DNA of 64,000 bases from Amycolatopsis sacchari. Its GTDB lineage: Bacteria; Actinomycetota; Actinomycetes; Mycobacteriales; Pseudonocardiaceae. The position numbers were made by a program, and so were the translations under genes. The notes under the pieces are model-generated. The model worked only from the letters and a program-made list of their open reading frames with translations. It ran no database searches and was not told where the DNA came from. Shown piece by piece: positions 15,202-22,731 of this stretch (positions within the stretch are counted from its first letter, which is position 1; each line of letters begins with the position of its first letter). The stretch is taken from positions 372,001-436,000 of the forward strand of contig NZ_FORP01000002.1 in the NCBI RefSeq assembly GCF_900114035.1. Reading direction: 5' to 3'.

Positions 15202-16371
15202 ATGCCTGTCGCACTGTTCGCGCTGGCGCTCAGCGCGTTCGGCATCGGGACGACGGAGTTCGTGATCATGGGCCTGCTGCCCGAGGTCGCGGGGGACTTC
15301 GGGGTGTCGATCCCGACCGCTGGCCTGCTCATCTCCGGCTACGCACTGGGCGTGGTCGTGGGCGCGCCGGTGCTGACCGCGCTCGGCTCCCGCGTACCCC
15401 GCAAGACCGTGCTGGTCGGACTGATGGTCCTGTTCATCGCCGGCAACCTGGTGTCCGCGCTCGCGCCGGGCTACGGCCTGCTGATGACCGGCCGGATCGT
15501 CGCGGCGCTGTCCCACGGCGCCTTCTTCGGCGTCGGCTCGGTGGTGGCGGCCTCGCTGGTCGCGCCGTCGAAGCAGGCGAGCGCCATCGCCATGATGTTC
15601 ACCGGCCTGACCGTCGCCAACGTGCTGGGCGTGCCCGCCGGCACCGCGCTGGGCCAGCACTTCGGCTGGCGTTCGACGTTCTGGGTGGTCAGCGCGCTCG
15701 GCGTGCTCGGCCTGCTCGGCATCCTCGCGCTGGTGCCGCGCCGGACCGCCACCCCCGGCAACGGCCTGCGCAGCGAGCTGGCCGTGTTCCGGCGGCCGCA
15801 GGTCTGGCTCGCGCTGGCCATGACCGCACTCGGCTTCGGCGGGGTGTTCGCGTCGTTCACCTACATCGCGCCGATGATGACCGAGGTCGCCGGCTTCTCG
15901 CCGGGCGCGGTCACCTGGCTGCTCGTGTTGTTCGGCGTCGGCCTGGTCGTGGGCAACCTGCTGGGCGGGCGCGCCGCCGACCGCGCGCTGATGCCGAGCC
16001 TCTACACGATCCTGGCCGCGCTGGCCGTCGTGCTGGCGGTGTTCGTGTTCACCGCACACGCCCAGCTGCCCGCCGCGGTCACCATCGCGTTGTTCGGCGC
16101 CGCCGGGTTCGCCACCGTCCCGCCGCTGCAGGCGCGGGTGATGGCGAAGGCCGAGGGCGCGCCCGCGCTCGCCTCCGCGGCGAACATCGCGGCGTTCAAC
16201 CTCGGCAACGCCGGGGGCGCGTGGCTCGGTGGCCTCGCCATCGACTCCGGCCTCGGCTACACCGCCCCGAACTGGATCGGCGCACTGCTGGCGGCGGGCG
16301 GCCTGCTCGTCGCGGTCGTCTCCGGCCTGCTCGACCGCTCACGCCGCCGCGCCGACGTCCTCGTGCACTGA
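15202..16371 (+). CDS. MFS transporter, DHA1 sugar/drug efflux type
   Basis: A 389-residue permease with 12 predicted helices. The ATG at 15202 follows an AAGAAGG ribosome site. The opening MPVALFALALSAFGIGTTEFVIMGLLPEVAGDF is characteristic of the AraJ/YdhP/CmlR-like branch (TTEFVIMGLLP). Later come SRVPRKTVLVGLMVLFIAGN (motif A) and GLTVANVLGVPAGTALGQHFGWR (motif C-like), typical of antiporters. It is divergent from a MarR gene and 20 bp upstream of an aldo/keto reductase gene, so the two probably form a small detoxification operon. Confidence 0.92.
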   Translation: MPVALFALALSAFGIGTTEFVIMGLLPEVAGDFGVSIPTAGLLISGYALGVVVGAPVLTALGSRVPRKTVLVGLMVLFIAGNLVSALAPGYGLLMTGRIVAALSHGAFFGVGSVVAASLVAPSKQASAIAMMFTGLTVANVLGVPAGTALGQHFGWRSTFWVVSALGVLGLLGILALVPRRTATPGNGLRSELAVFRRPQVWLALAMTALGFGGVFASFTYIAPMMTEVAGFSPGAVTWLLVLFGVGLVVGNLLGGRAADRALMPSLYTILAALAVVLAVFVFTAHAQLPAAVTIALFGAAGFATVPPLQARVMAKAEGAPALASAANIAAFNLGNAGGAWLGGLAIDSGLGYTAPNWIGALLAAGGLLVAVVSGLLDRSRRRADVLVH

Positions 16372-16391
16372 AAGAAGAAGGAGAAGAAGTA

Positions 16392-17213
16392 GTGATTCCC
16401 ACCGTCAAGCTCAACAACGGCGTGGAGATGCCCCAGCTGGGCTACGGCGTGTTCCAGGTGCCCGACGACGAGACCAGGGCAGCGGTCGCCGCGGCGCTCG
16501 AGGCCGGGTACCGCAGCATCGACACCGCCACGGCGTACGGCAACGAAGGCAGCGTCGGGCGCGCGATCGCCGAATCCGGCATCCCGCGCGACGAGCTGTT
16601 CGTCACGACGAAGCTGTGGAACGCCGACCAGGGCTACGACGAGACGTTGCGGGCCTTCGACAAGAGCCTCGAGCTGCTCGGCCTCGACCACCTGGACCTG
16701 TACCTGATCCACTGGCCGGCGCCGGAACTCGGCCGCTACACCGAAAGCTGGCGCGCGTTCGAGAAGCTGTACGCGGACGGGCGCGTCCGGGCGATCGGCG
16801 TGTCGAACTTCCAGCCCGCCCACCTGGAGAGGCTCGGCGGCGAGGTCGTGCCCGCGGTCAACCAGGTCGAGCTGCACCCCTACCTGCAGCAGCGCGAGGT
16901 CCGCGCCTACAACGCCGAGCACGGCATCGCGACGGAGGCGTGGAGCCCGCTGGCGAAGGGCGGCGACCTGCTCGGCGACCCGGTCGTCAAGGCGCTCGCG
17001 GAGCGGCACGGCCGCACGCCCGCGCAGATCGTGCTGCGCTGGCACCTGCAGCTGGGCAACGTGGTGATCCCGAAGTCGGTCACGCCCTCGCGCATGCGCG
17101 AGAACCTGGCGGTGTTCGACTTCACGCTCAGCGACGCCGACGTCGCACAGCTGTCCACTTTGGACCGGGGTGAGCGGACCGGGCCGGACCCGGACACGTT
17201 CAACGTGGCCTGA
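16392..17213 (+). CDS. Aldo/keto reductase (2,5-diketo-D-gluconate reductase type)
   Basis: A 273-residue NADPH-dependent TIM-barrel reductase starting at GTG after a purine-rich GAAGGAGAAG site. The catalytic tetrad is visible: Asp in DTATAYGNE, Tyr in the same block, Lys in VTTKLWN and His in LIHWPAP. The coenzyme region IPKSVTPSRMREN near residue 235-247 is intact. It reduces aldehydes and ketones in the cytoplasm. Probably co-transcribed with the preceding MFS gene and controlled by the divergent MarR. Confidence 0.94.
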   Translation: MIPTVKLNNGVEMPQLGYGVFQVPDDETRAAVAAALEAGYRSIDTATAYGNEGSVGRAIAESGIPRDELFVTTKLWNADQGYDETLRAFDKSLELLGLDHLDLYLIHWPAPELGRYTESWRAFEKLYADGRVRAIGVSNFQPAHLERLGGEVVPAVNQVELHPYLQQREVRAYNAEHGIATEAWSPLAKGGDLLGDPVVKALAERHGRTPAQIVLRWHLQLGNVVIPKSVTPSRMRENLAVFDFTLSDADVAQLSTLDRGERTGPDPDTFNVA

Positions 17214-17229
17214 GCAGAGCACGAAGCGA

Positions 17230-17262
17230 TTCGGCGAGGAGGGCCGGGCCCTCCTCGCCGAA
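17230..17262. terminator. Long hairpin between convergent genes
   Basis: A perfect 15-bp stem (17230-17244 with 17248-17262) with a 3-nt loop, between the aldo/keto reductase and the convergent STAS gene. There is no T-tract, so it is a GC-rich stem-type terminator at best. Confidence 0.65.
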
Positions 17263-17277
17263 CGCACGTGCCGGGCG

Positions 17278-17658
17278 TCAGCCCGCGGCGAGCGCCTCGT
17301 CCCGCGTCGCGAAGACCGGGATCTCCTGGTCGAGGCCGGTCAGCTGGAGCGGGCGCGCGGTGGCGCTGCTCGTCGCGACGACCCGCAGCTTCGTGTGGTC
17401 GGCGGCCTCCTGGTGCGCCGCGACCAGCGCGGTCAGCCCGGCGGAACCGAGGAACTCGACCCCGCCGAGGTCGACGACCAGCGTGCCGGGGCGCTCACGC
17501 ACCGCGGCCAGCAACTGCTTCTCGAACTCCGGGGCGGTCACCATGTCGATGTCGCCGGAGACCGCCAGTACCGCGCCCTGGCCGTGTTTCTCCACGGTGA
17601 CGCGCACGGTCTGCCCGCTCGGGGGCCCGGCTGAGGATGACGGATCGGCTGCACTCAC
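17278..17658 (-). CDS. Anti-sigma factor antagonist (STAS domain)
   Basis: A 126-residue single STAS-domain protein. It has the typical beta1 (VLAVSGDIDMVTAPEFEKQL), VVDLGGVEFLGSAGLTALV with the phosphorylatable Ser in FLGSAGL, and a C-terminal helix (VFATRDEALAAG). Proteins of this kind are phosphorylated by an anti-sigma kinase and, when unphosphorylated, sequester it to release a sigma factor. Thirty-six bp separate it from a second STAS gene on the same strand. No anti-sigma kinase or SigB-type sigma factor is encoded nearby. Confidence 0.92.
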   Translation of the reverse strand: MSAADPSSSAGPPSGQTVRVTVEKHGQGAVLAVSGDIDMVTAPEFEKQLLAAVRERPGTLVVDLGGVEFLGSAGLTALVAAHQEAADHTKLRVVATSSATARPLQLTGLDQEIPVFATRDEALAAG

Positions 17659-17694
17659 GGCGTAAATATCTCACAGGTCGCCGGGAATCTCCGA

Positions 17695-18054
17695 TCAGCC
17701 GTGCAAGGCGTGCCCGAGATCCGGGCTGACCGGCAGCCGGGCGCCGAGTCCGGCGACTTCGACCGCCCGGTCGACGCAACGGGTACCGCCGACCAGCCGA
17801 AGGACGACCTCCGCGGTGTCCGCGTGGTCCGCGGCACGCAGCAGCGCGCCGAGCCCCGCGGTGCCGAGGAAAGTCACCCGGGAGAGATCGAGCACCACGC
17901 GGCCGGGCGCCGACGCCCAGACCGGTTCGAGCGCGGTGGTGAGCTGCGGCGCGGTGGCCGCGTCGATCTCGCCGTTCGCCTCGACGACCACGACGCCGGG
18001 CCGGGGGGTGCTGGAGCTGAGCCGCAGCAGGGGTGGGATCGCGGGAGCCGTCAT
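17695..18054 (-). CDS. Second STAS-domain anti-anti-sigma-like protein
   Basis: A 119-residue STAS protein (VVVVEANGEIDAATAPQLTTAL, VVLDLSRVTFLGTAGLGALL, LPVSPDLGHAL). The phosphorylation position is Thr (FLGTAGL) instead of the Ser in the neighbour. It is upstream of and co-directional with the other STAS gene. The two could respond to different kinases or form heteromeric inputs to one regulator; that is inference. Confidence 0.88.
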   Translation of the reverse strand: MTAPAIPPLLRLSSSTPRPGVVVVEANGEIDAATAPQLTTALEPVWASAPGRVVLDLSRVTFLGTAGLGALLRAADHADTAEVVLRLVGGTRCVDRAVEVAGLGARLPVSPDLGHALHG

Positions 18055-18193
18055 GCGGCACCTCCGTAACGGTCGGTTGGGCACGTGCCCGTCTCCGGGC
18101 AGGGGGAACGGCTGTGCTCTCAACCGGGTTCGCCGCCTGTCTACCACCGGCCGGTGCGTCTGTACAGCGGGCGAGGCACGGGTCATCGGCACG

Positions 18194-18228
18194 GAAAAGC
18201 CCGCCGACCCTCGGAGTCGGCGGGCTTT
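18194..18228 (-). terminator. Intrinsic terminator of the WhiB gene
   Basis: Perfect stem AAAGCCCGCCGAC (18196-18208) / GTCGGCGGGCTTT (18216-18228), followed on the minus strand by further T residues. It lies 12 bp beyond the WhiB stop codon. Confidence 0.88.
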
Positions 18229-18239
18229 CCCGGATGGGC

Positions 18240-18494
18240 TCAAGCGGCCTCGGCGCGCGTGCGGCGGACGAGCTTCCGCCGCTCGGCGTCGGTGGTACCG
18301 CCGAAGATCCCGTGGTCCAGGCCGGTGTCGAGCGCGTACTGCAGACACTCGGCACGAACCGGACAGCGTGCGCACACGGCTTTCGCCTGCGCGACCTGCC
18401 GGGCACCCGGGCCCATTTCGGACACGGGGAAGAACAGCTCGGGGTCCTCGCCCCGGCAGGCGGCACGCTCCTGCCAGTTGCCCTGGTAGGACAT
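18240..18494 (-). CDS. WhiB-family iron-sulfur transcription factor (WhiB1/WblE-like)
   Basis: An 84-residue WhiB protein with four cluster-binding cysteines C13, C41, C44 and C50 (CARC within VCARCPVRAEC), the acidic block GEDPELFFPV, the turn motif GIFGGTT and a basic C-terminal tail (ERRKLVRRTRAEA). The start is the ATG preceded by AGGAGG about 9 nt upstream. WhiB proteins bind a [4Fe-4S] cluster, contact the main sigma factor and regulate development or redox responses. Similarity of the whole protein is highest, from memory, to the WhiB1/WblE type; GIFGG replaces the common GVWGG. Confidence 0.95.
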   Translation of the reverse strand: MSYQGNWQERAACRGEDPELFFPVSEMGPGARQVAQAKAVCARCPVRAECLQYALDTGLDHGIFGGTTDAERRKLVRRTRAEAA

Positions 18495-18680
18495 TTCCTG
18501 CCGCCTCCTTTCTGGCGTGTGTTCCGGGCACGGCTCCGCCGCTCCTGCAATTCGGGAGAAGCACACGAGACGGGCGAACCAGCCGCAGGGTCAACACGCG
18601 CTGGTCGGGCTTCCATTCCGCCCTTGAGTTGTGGTGTTCCGCACTAGGCGGTACCCACGGCCGTGGAGATCCAACCACTT

Positions 18681-19700
18681 TCACCGCGAACGGTTCACGA
18701 CTTTCACCGTCTTCCGCGGGAACCGGCGTTCGACGTGCTCCTTCGCCGGCGAGCCGGGGTTCACGTAGATCGTCTCCGGCTTGTCCTGGAGCGGGCGCAG
18801 CACGGTGTCGAGGAACTCCCGGCGATCTTGCAGGTAGGGGCCGAGCACGTCCTCCCCCGCCGGGCAGACCGCCATGCAGTACGCCGCCTTGTAGTTCGCC
18901 TTGAACGACAGGCTCTGCCACATCGACGCGTTCTCGGATTCGGTGACGCGGGAGCGGAAATCGGCCCCGTCCTCGCTGTCGGCGATCGTGGCGACCCAGT
19001 CGGTGAACCCGGACATGAACTCGCGGTAGTTGTGGGTCGCGCAGGCGGCGGCGTCGAACGCGCCGTCCTTGGCGATCGCACCGACAGGGCACGCAGCGAC
19101 GCACAGCTTGCACTCGAGGCAGGGGTTGTAGTCCAGCGGTTTGCCGTACTCGCTGACCTCGGCGTCCACCAGCAACGTGGCGAGCAACACGAAGTTGCCG
19201 AACCGGGGGTGGATGACGTTGCGGTGGACGCCCATCGCGCCCAGCCCGGCGGCGACCGCGACCGTCTTGTGCGCGACCACCCAGATGCGGCCGGGGAAGC
19301 GGTCCATCTCCATCGGGAACGTCGCCGAGGGGTTGATCACGCGGTGGCCGGCGTCCTGCAGGATCCGCGTGATCCGGTGGCCGGCCTCGTTGATGATCTC
19401 GCCGCTGCGGTGGAACTCCTGGTTGGCGACGCTGCGTGCGGGCGTCCGGACGTTGTCGCGGTTCATGCGGACGACGAGCGAGACGAGGCTGCGCGTGCCC
19501 GGCAGGGCTTCGAGCACGTACTTCCGCTCACCCGCGAGGTCCGGGTGGTCGAGCGACACGGCGGCGACGTCGTCCGCACCCGCGGCGAGGCAGATCTCAC
19601 GCAGCCAGGCGGCGTCGATCGGGCCGGGCTCGGGCTTGTCCCGGCCCTGGACCGCGCGGACGGACGGATGCGCCGCGATGCGCGACGGCAGCTTGGTCAT
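18681..19700 (-). CDS. QueG-like / reductive-dehalogenase-like iron-sulfur oxidoreductase
   Basis: A 339-residue protein with a ferredoxin-type cysteine motif, CLECKLCVAACPVGAI at about 195-210, and a second Cys set in YKAAYCMAVCPAGEDVLGPYL near 275-290, giving two probable [4Fe-4S] clusters. The preceding 180 residues contain GLGAMGVHRNVIHPRFGNFV, a block shared with epoxyqueuosine reductase (QueG) and reductive dehalogenases. I do not think it is QueG itself, since the cobalamin-pocket blocks are only partly recognisable. The ATG at 19700 follows GGGAG. It diverges from an HxlR regulator with clear operator sequences between them, so it is the likely regulated gene. Confidence 0.78.
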   Translation of the reverse strand: MTKLPSRIAAHPSVRAVQGRDKPEPGPIDAAWLREICLAAGADDVAAVSLDHPDLAGERKYVLEALPGTRSLVSLVVRMNRDNVRTPARSVANQEFHRSGEIINEAGHRITRILQDAGHRVINPSATFPMEMDRFPGRIWVVAHKTVAVAAGLGAMGVHRNVIHPRFGNFVLLATLLVDAEVSEYGKPLDYNPCLECKLCVAACPVGAIAKDGAFDAAACATHNYREFMSGFTDWVATIADSEDGADFRSRVTESENASMWQSLSFKANYKAAYCMAVCPAGEDVLGPYLQDRREFLDTVLRPLQDKPETIYVNPGSPAKEHVERRFPRKTVKVVNRSR

Positions 19701-19711
19701 CGACAGCTCCC

Positions 19712-19758
19712 TGCTAAGTTGGAAAGTCCAACTAACCGTCTCACGTGCTAAGTTGGAA
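19712..19758. promoter_or_regulatory. Double operator region between the oxidoreductase and HxlR genes
   Basis: The 13-mer TGCTAAGTTGGAA occurs twice in direct orientation (19712-19724 and 19746-19758). The first copy is part of a perfect inverted repeat, AGTTGGA-AAG-TCCAACT (19717-19733). The second copy reaches almost to the ribosome site of the HxlR gene. One site near each divergent start fits autoregulation plus control of the oxidoreductase. Confidence 0.75.
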
Positions 19759-19780
19759 TTCAAGACGAGGAGGTGTGCTC

Positions 19781-20218
19781 ATGCCCGCACGCGAGTGCTC
19801 GATCGCCAACGCCCTGGCGGTGGTCGGGGAGCGGTGGAGCTTCCTCGCGCTGCGCGAGGTGATGCTGGGACAGCGCCGGTTCGACCAGATCGCGGCGAAC
19901 ACGGGCGCGAGCCGGGACATCCTGGCGGCGCGGCTGCGGAAGCTGGTGGAGCACGGCGTGCTGCGGAAGGAGCAGTACGAGGACCACCCGCCGCGCTACG
20001 AGTACGTGCCGACCGAGGCGGGGCGCGCGCTGCAGCCGATCCTGCTCGGGCTGATGCAGTGGGGGGACAAGTACGTGACGCAGGGCCCGCCGCCGACGGT
20101 GTGGGAGCACTCGTGCGGTGAGGAACTCCACACCACGACGGTGTGCGCGCACTGCGGCGAGCCGGTCGAACATGGCGAGTCCAGGCTGCTGCGGCTGGGC
20201 GGCGTGCCGCAGGCGTGA
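19781..20218 (+). CDS. HxlR-family regulator with C-terminal zinc-ribbon-like tail
   Basis: A 145-residue winged-helix regulator from the ATG after a GAGGAGG site. The HxlR signature is present: CSIANALAVVGERWSFLALREVMLG with redox-sensitive Cys near residue 5, RFDQIAANTGASRDILAARLRKLVEHGVL, and YEYVPTEAGRAL. After the HTH core the protein has HSCGEELHTTTVCAHCGEPV (about 108-127), three cysteines in a zinc-ribbon-like arrangement not found in the shortest HxlR proteins. It probably senses quinones, aldehydes or redox state and controls the divergent iron-sulfur oxidoreductase. Confidence 0.92.
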   Translation: MPARECSIANALAVVGERWSFLALREVMLGQRRFDQIAANTGASRDILAARLRKLVEHGVLRKEQYEDHPPRYEYVPTEAGRALQPILLGLMQWGDKYVTQGPPPTVWEHSCGEELHTTTVCAHCGEPVEHGESRLLRLGGVPQA

Positions 20219-20282
20219 TCAGCGGCGGCGGGGGCTGAGCTGACAGCGGCGCGTGGGCACGCGCGGACTGCGGCAGGCGTGA

Positions 20283-20405
20283 TCAACGGCGGCGGGGGCC
20301 GAAGCGCATCGCGAAATCCCGGGCCACGACCGTCAGGAACGGCCTCCGGCCACGCAACCAGCCGAGCACGCCACCCACGCGCCGGGCCGCGGATGCTCAG
20401 GTGGG
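20283..20405 (-). pseudogene. Remnant copy of the 3' end of the adjacent decarboxylase-like gene
   Basis: Positions 20273-20383 repeat 20416-20526 at an offset of 143 bp with about 8 mismatches. The copy still encodes RVGGVLGWLRGRRPFL, then VVARDFAMRFGPRRR and a stop, against RVGGALGWLRGRRPFL, VAARDFTMRFGPRRR in the intact gene. Similarity fades further upstream (a shared CAGGTG near 20398), and no start remains. The substitutions are mostly silent or conservative, so this is the tail of a once-functional tandem paralogue that was deleted. A shorter third copy of the junction sequence overlaps the HxlR stop near 20208. Confidence 0.75.
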
Positions 20406-20425
20406 CGCCGCCGCCGCAGGCGTGA

Positions 20426-21040
20426 TCAACGGCGGCGCGGGCCGAAGCGCATCGTGAAATCCCGGGCCGCGACGGTGAGAAACGGCCTCCGGCCGCGCAA
20501 CCAGCCGAGCGCGCCACCCACGCGCCACGTGCCGACCCCCAGGTGCACCGTCCCCGCCGCGCGCACCGGCGTCTGCGCGACGGCGCCGCGCAGGGCCTGG
20601 AGCACCGTGCCCCGCACCGGGAACGGCAGCTTCAGCCCCGGCGACAGACCACCCACCCGTGCCTCCGCGAGCAGTGCGCCGTCCGCCGTCGCGCCGCCCG
20701 TGAACGACGGCTCGTGCCGCACGGCGAACTCCGCCAGCTCCTTCGGGATTCCCCACAACTCGCGGCCGCCCTCGCGCGACGCCGGGCTGTCCACCCAGAT
20801 GTCGGTGATCGTCAGCCCGAACCGCCCGCCCTGCCGGACCGCGACCGCCGCCAGCAGCTCGTGGTACGGCAGCAGGCCACCGGGCAGGTAATCGACGAAC
20901 GCCGTCGCCACCACGGCCCTGCCGAACAGCGTCACGGGCCGCACGCCCGGCGGCAACGACGGGACCACGCCTGCGGGCACGAGCCACAGCGACACGTACC
21001 CGTGACCACGCAGGTCCCACGGCTCGGGTGGATAGTCCAT
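20426..21040 (-). CDS. Acetoacetate decarboxylase-family protein
   Basis: A 204-residue protein of the acetoacetate decarboxylase (ADC) beta-cone fold. Recognisable stretches are LVPAGVVPSLPPGVRP, ATAFVDYLPGGLLPYHELLAAVAV, DIWVDSPASREGGRELWGIPKELAEF and the C-terminal RGRRPFLTVAARDF. The block ELWGIPKELAEF contains a Lys (WGIPKE) in the position typical of this superfamily in actinomycetes; whether it forms the Schiff base is uncertain, so decarboxylase chemistry is not assured. It is the last gene of a minus-strand run with a GMC oxidoreductase and a BVMO-type monooxygenase, suggesting a catabolic or lipid/terpenoid oxidation pathway. Confidence 0.82.
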   Translation of the reverse strand: MDYPPEPWDLRGHGYVSLWLVPAGVVPSLPPGVRPVTLFGRAVVATAFVDYLPGGLLPYHELLAAVAVRQGGRFGLTITDIWVDSPASREGGRELWGIPKELAEFAVRHEPSFTGGATADGALLAEARVGGLSPGLKLPFPVRGTVLQALRGAVAQTPVRAAGTVHLGVGTWRVGGALGWLRGRRPFLTVAARDFTMRFGPRRR

Positions 21041-21050
21041 TGTGGATTCC

Positions 21051-22727
21051 TCACTTCGGGCTGATCGGCAGGCGCAGCGCGCCGGGCGCGGCCGCGGGCA
21101 CCACGGGCTTCCGCGGCGCCACCGGCCGGAGGCGGGCGTACGGCGAACCCTGCGGCGGTCGCCGATCATCTTCGCCCTTGTTGGGCCACAACGCCATCGC
21201 CCGCTCCGCCTGCGCGGTGATCGTCAGCGCCGGGTTCACACCGAGGTTCGCCGAGATCGTCGAACCGTCCACCACGTGCAGCCCCGGATAGCCGTAAAGC
21301 CGGTGGTACGGATCCACCACCCCCGTCTCGGCGGAGTCCCCGATCGGGCAGCCGCCGATGAAGTGACCGGTCAGCGGGATGTCGGCGAAGTCCGTCCACG
21401 CGCCGCCCGCGATGCCGTCGATCTTCTCCGCGACGCGCCGCGTCGCCTCGTGCCCGGCCGGGATCCACACCGGGTTCGGCTCGCCCCCACCCTGCTTCGT
21501 CGTCATCCGGCGACCGAACAGCCCGCGTTTGGTGTACGTCGTCAGCGAGTTGTCGAGGCTTTGCATGACCAGCAAGGCGATCGTACGCTCCGACCAGTGC
21601 CGCGGGTCGAACAACCGCCGCAGGTCCCGCCGGTGCCGCACCAGCTCACGCACCCCGAGCCGCCACCGCGCGCGCCCCTCCTGCGCGTCGACGAGCACCG
21701 TCATCAGCAGGCCCATCAAGTTGCTGCCGTGCCCGTACCGGACCGGCTCGATGTGCGTGTGCTCGTCGGGGTGCATGGACGACGTGATCGACACGCCCTC
21801 GGAGTAGTCCACGTCGGCGCCCCGGGCCCTCGCGGCGAGCACGGCCTCGGAGTTCGTGCGGGACAATGTACCCAGCCGCCCGGAGACGCGCGGCAGGCTG
21901 CCGTGGTCACGCAGCCGGTGCAGCAGCCGCTGCGTGCCGAGCGCGGCGGCGGAGAACACGACCTGCTCCGCGGTGAACACGCGCCGGCCCCGGCCGCCGG
22001 TCTGCCGGGCGTGCACGGCGTAACCGCCCTCGGGTAGCGGCCGCACATCGGTCACCGTGGTCAGTGCGTGCACCTGCGCACCGGCGCACTCCGCGAGGTG
22101 GAGGTAGTTCTTCACCAGCGTGTTCTTCGCGCCGTGGCGGCAGCCCGTCATGCACGCCCCGCAGTGCGAGCACGCCGTCCGCTCGGGACCGAGCCCGCCG
22201 AAGAACGGATCGGGCACGCGTTCTCCCCGCTCGCCGCCGAAGAAGACTCCGACCTCCGCGGGGTGGAAGGTGTCGCCGACACCCATTTCCTCCGCCACCG
22301 CCCGCATGACGCGGTCGGACGGGCTGACCCTGGGGTACGTCGTGGCGCCGAGCATGCGCTTGGCCTGGTCGTAGTACGGCGCGAGCTCGGCGCGCCAGTC
22401 GGTGATGTGGCCCCATTGCCGGTCGCGGAAGAACGCCTCCGGCGGCTCGTACAACGTGTTCGCGTAGACCAGCGAGCCGCCGCCGACCCCCGCGCCGGTG
22501 AGCACGAGGACGTCACGCAGCAACGTGATCCGCTGGATCCCGGTGCAGCCGAGCACCGGGGCGAACAGGTAGTCCTTGAGGTGCCACGAAGTCTTCGCGA
22601 ACTCCTCGTCGGCGAACCGCCGCCCGGCTTCGAGCACGCCGACCCGGTAGCCCTTTTCCGTCAACCGCAAGGCGGTCACGCTGCCGCCGAACCCCGAACC
22701 GATGACCACCACGTCGTAGTCGTACAC
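21051..22727 (-). CDS. GMC-type FAD oxidoreductase (cholesterol-oxidase-like)
   Basis: A 558-residue flavoprotein beginning with the Rossmann FAD motif DVVVIGSGFGGSVTALRLTEKG. Later features are VLTGAGVGGGSLVYANTL (FAD binding), HCGACMTGCRHGAKNTLVKN (a Cys cluster common in actinobacterial GMC oxidoreductases) and the C-terminal GGCPIGDSAETGVVDPYHRLYG and VVDGSTISANLGVNPALTITAQAERAM, which matches GMC_oxred_C. The GTG start lies 4 nt after the stop of the monooxygenase gene, so the two are co-translated. The substrate is probably a sterol or other alcohol; a secretion signal is missing, so it acts inside the cell. Confidence 0.92.
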   Translation of the reverse strand: MYDYDVVVIGSGFGGSVTALRLTEKGYRVGVLEAGRRFADEEFAKTSWHLKDYLFAPVLGCTGIQRITLLRDVLVLTGAGVGGGSLVYANTLYEPPEAFFRDRQWGHITDWRAELAPYYDQAKRMLGATTYPRVSPSDRVMRAVAEEMGVGDTFHPAEVGVFFGGERGERVPDPFFGGLGPERTACSHCGACMTGCRHGAKNTLVKNYLHLAECAGAQVHALTTVTDVRPLPEGGYAVHARQTGGRGRRVFTAEQVVFSAAALGTQRLLHRLRDHGSLPRVSGRLGTLSRTNSEAVLAARARGADVDYSEGVSITSSMHPDEHTHIEPVRYGHGSNLMGLLMTVLVDAQEGRARWRLGVRELVRHRRDLRRLFDPRHWSERTIALLVMQSLDNSLTTYTKRGLFGRRMTTKQGGGEPNPVWIPAGHEATRRVAEKIDGIAGGAWTDFADIPLTGHFIGGCPIGDSAETGVVDPYHRLYGYPGLHVVDGSTISANLGVNPALTITAQAERAMALWPNKGEDDRRPPQGSPYARLRPVAPRKPVVPAAAPGALRLPISPK

Positions 22728-22731
22728 GCTT

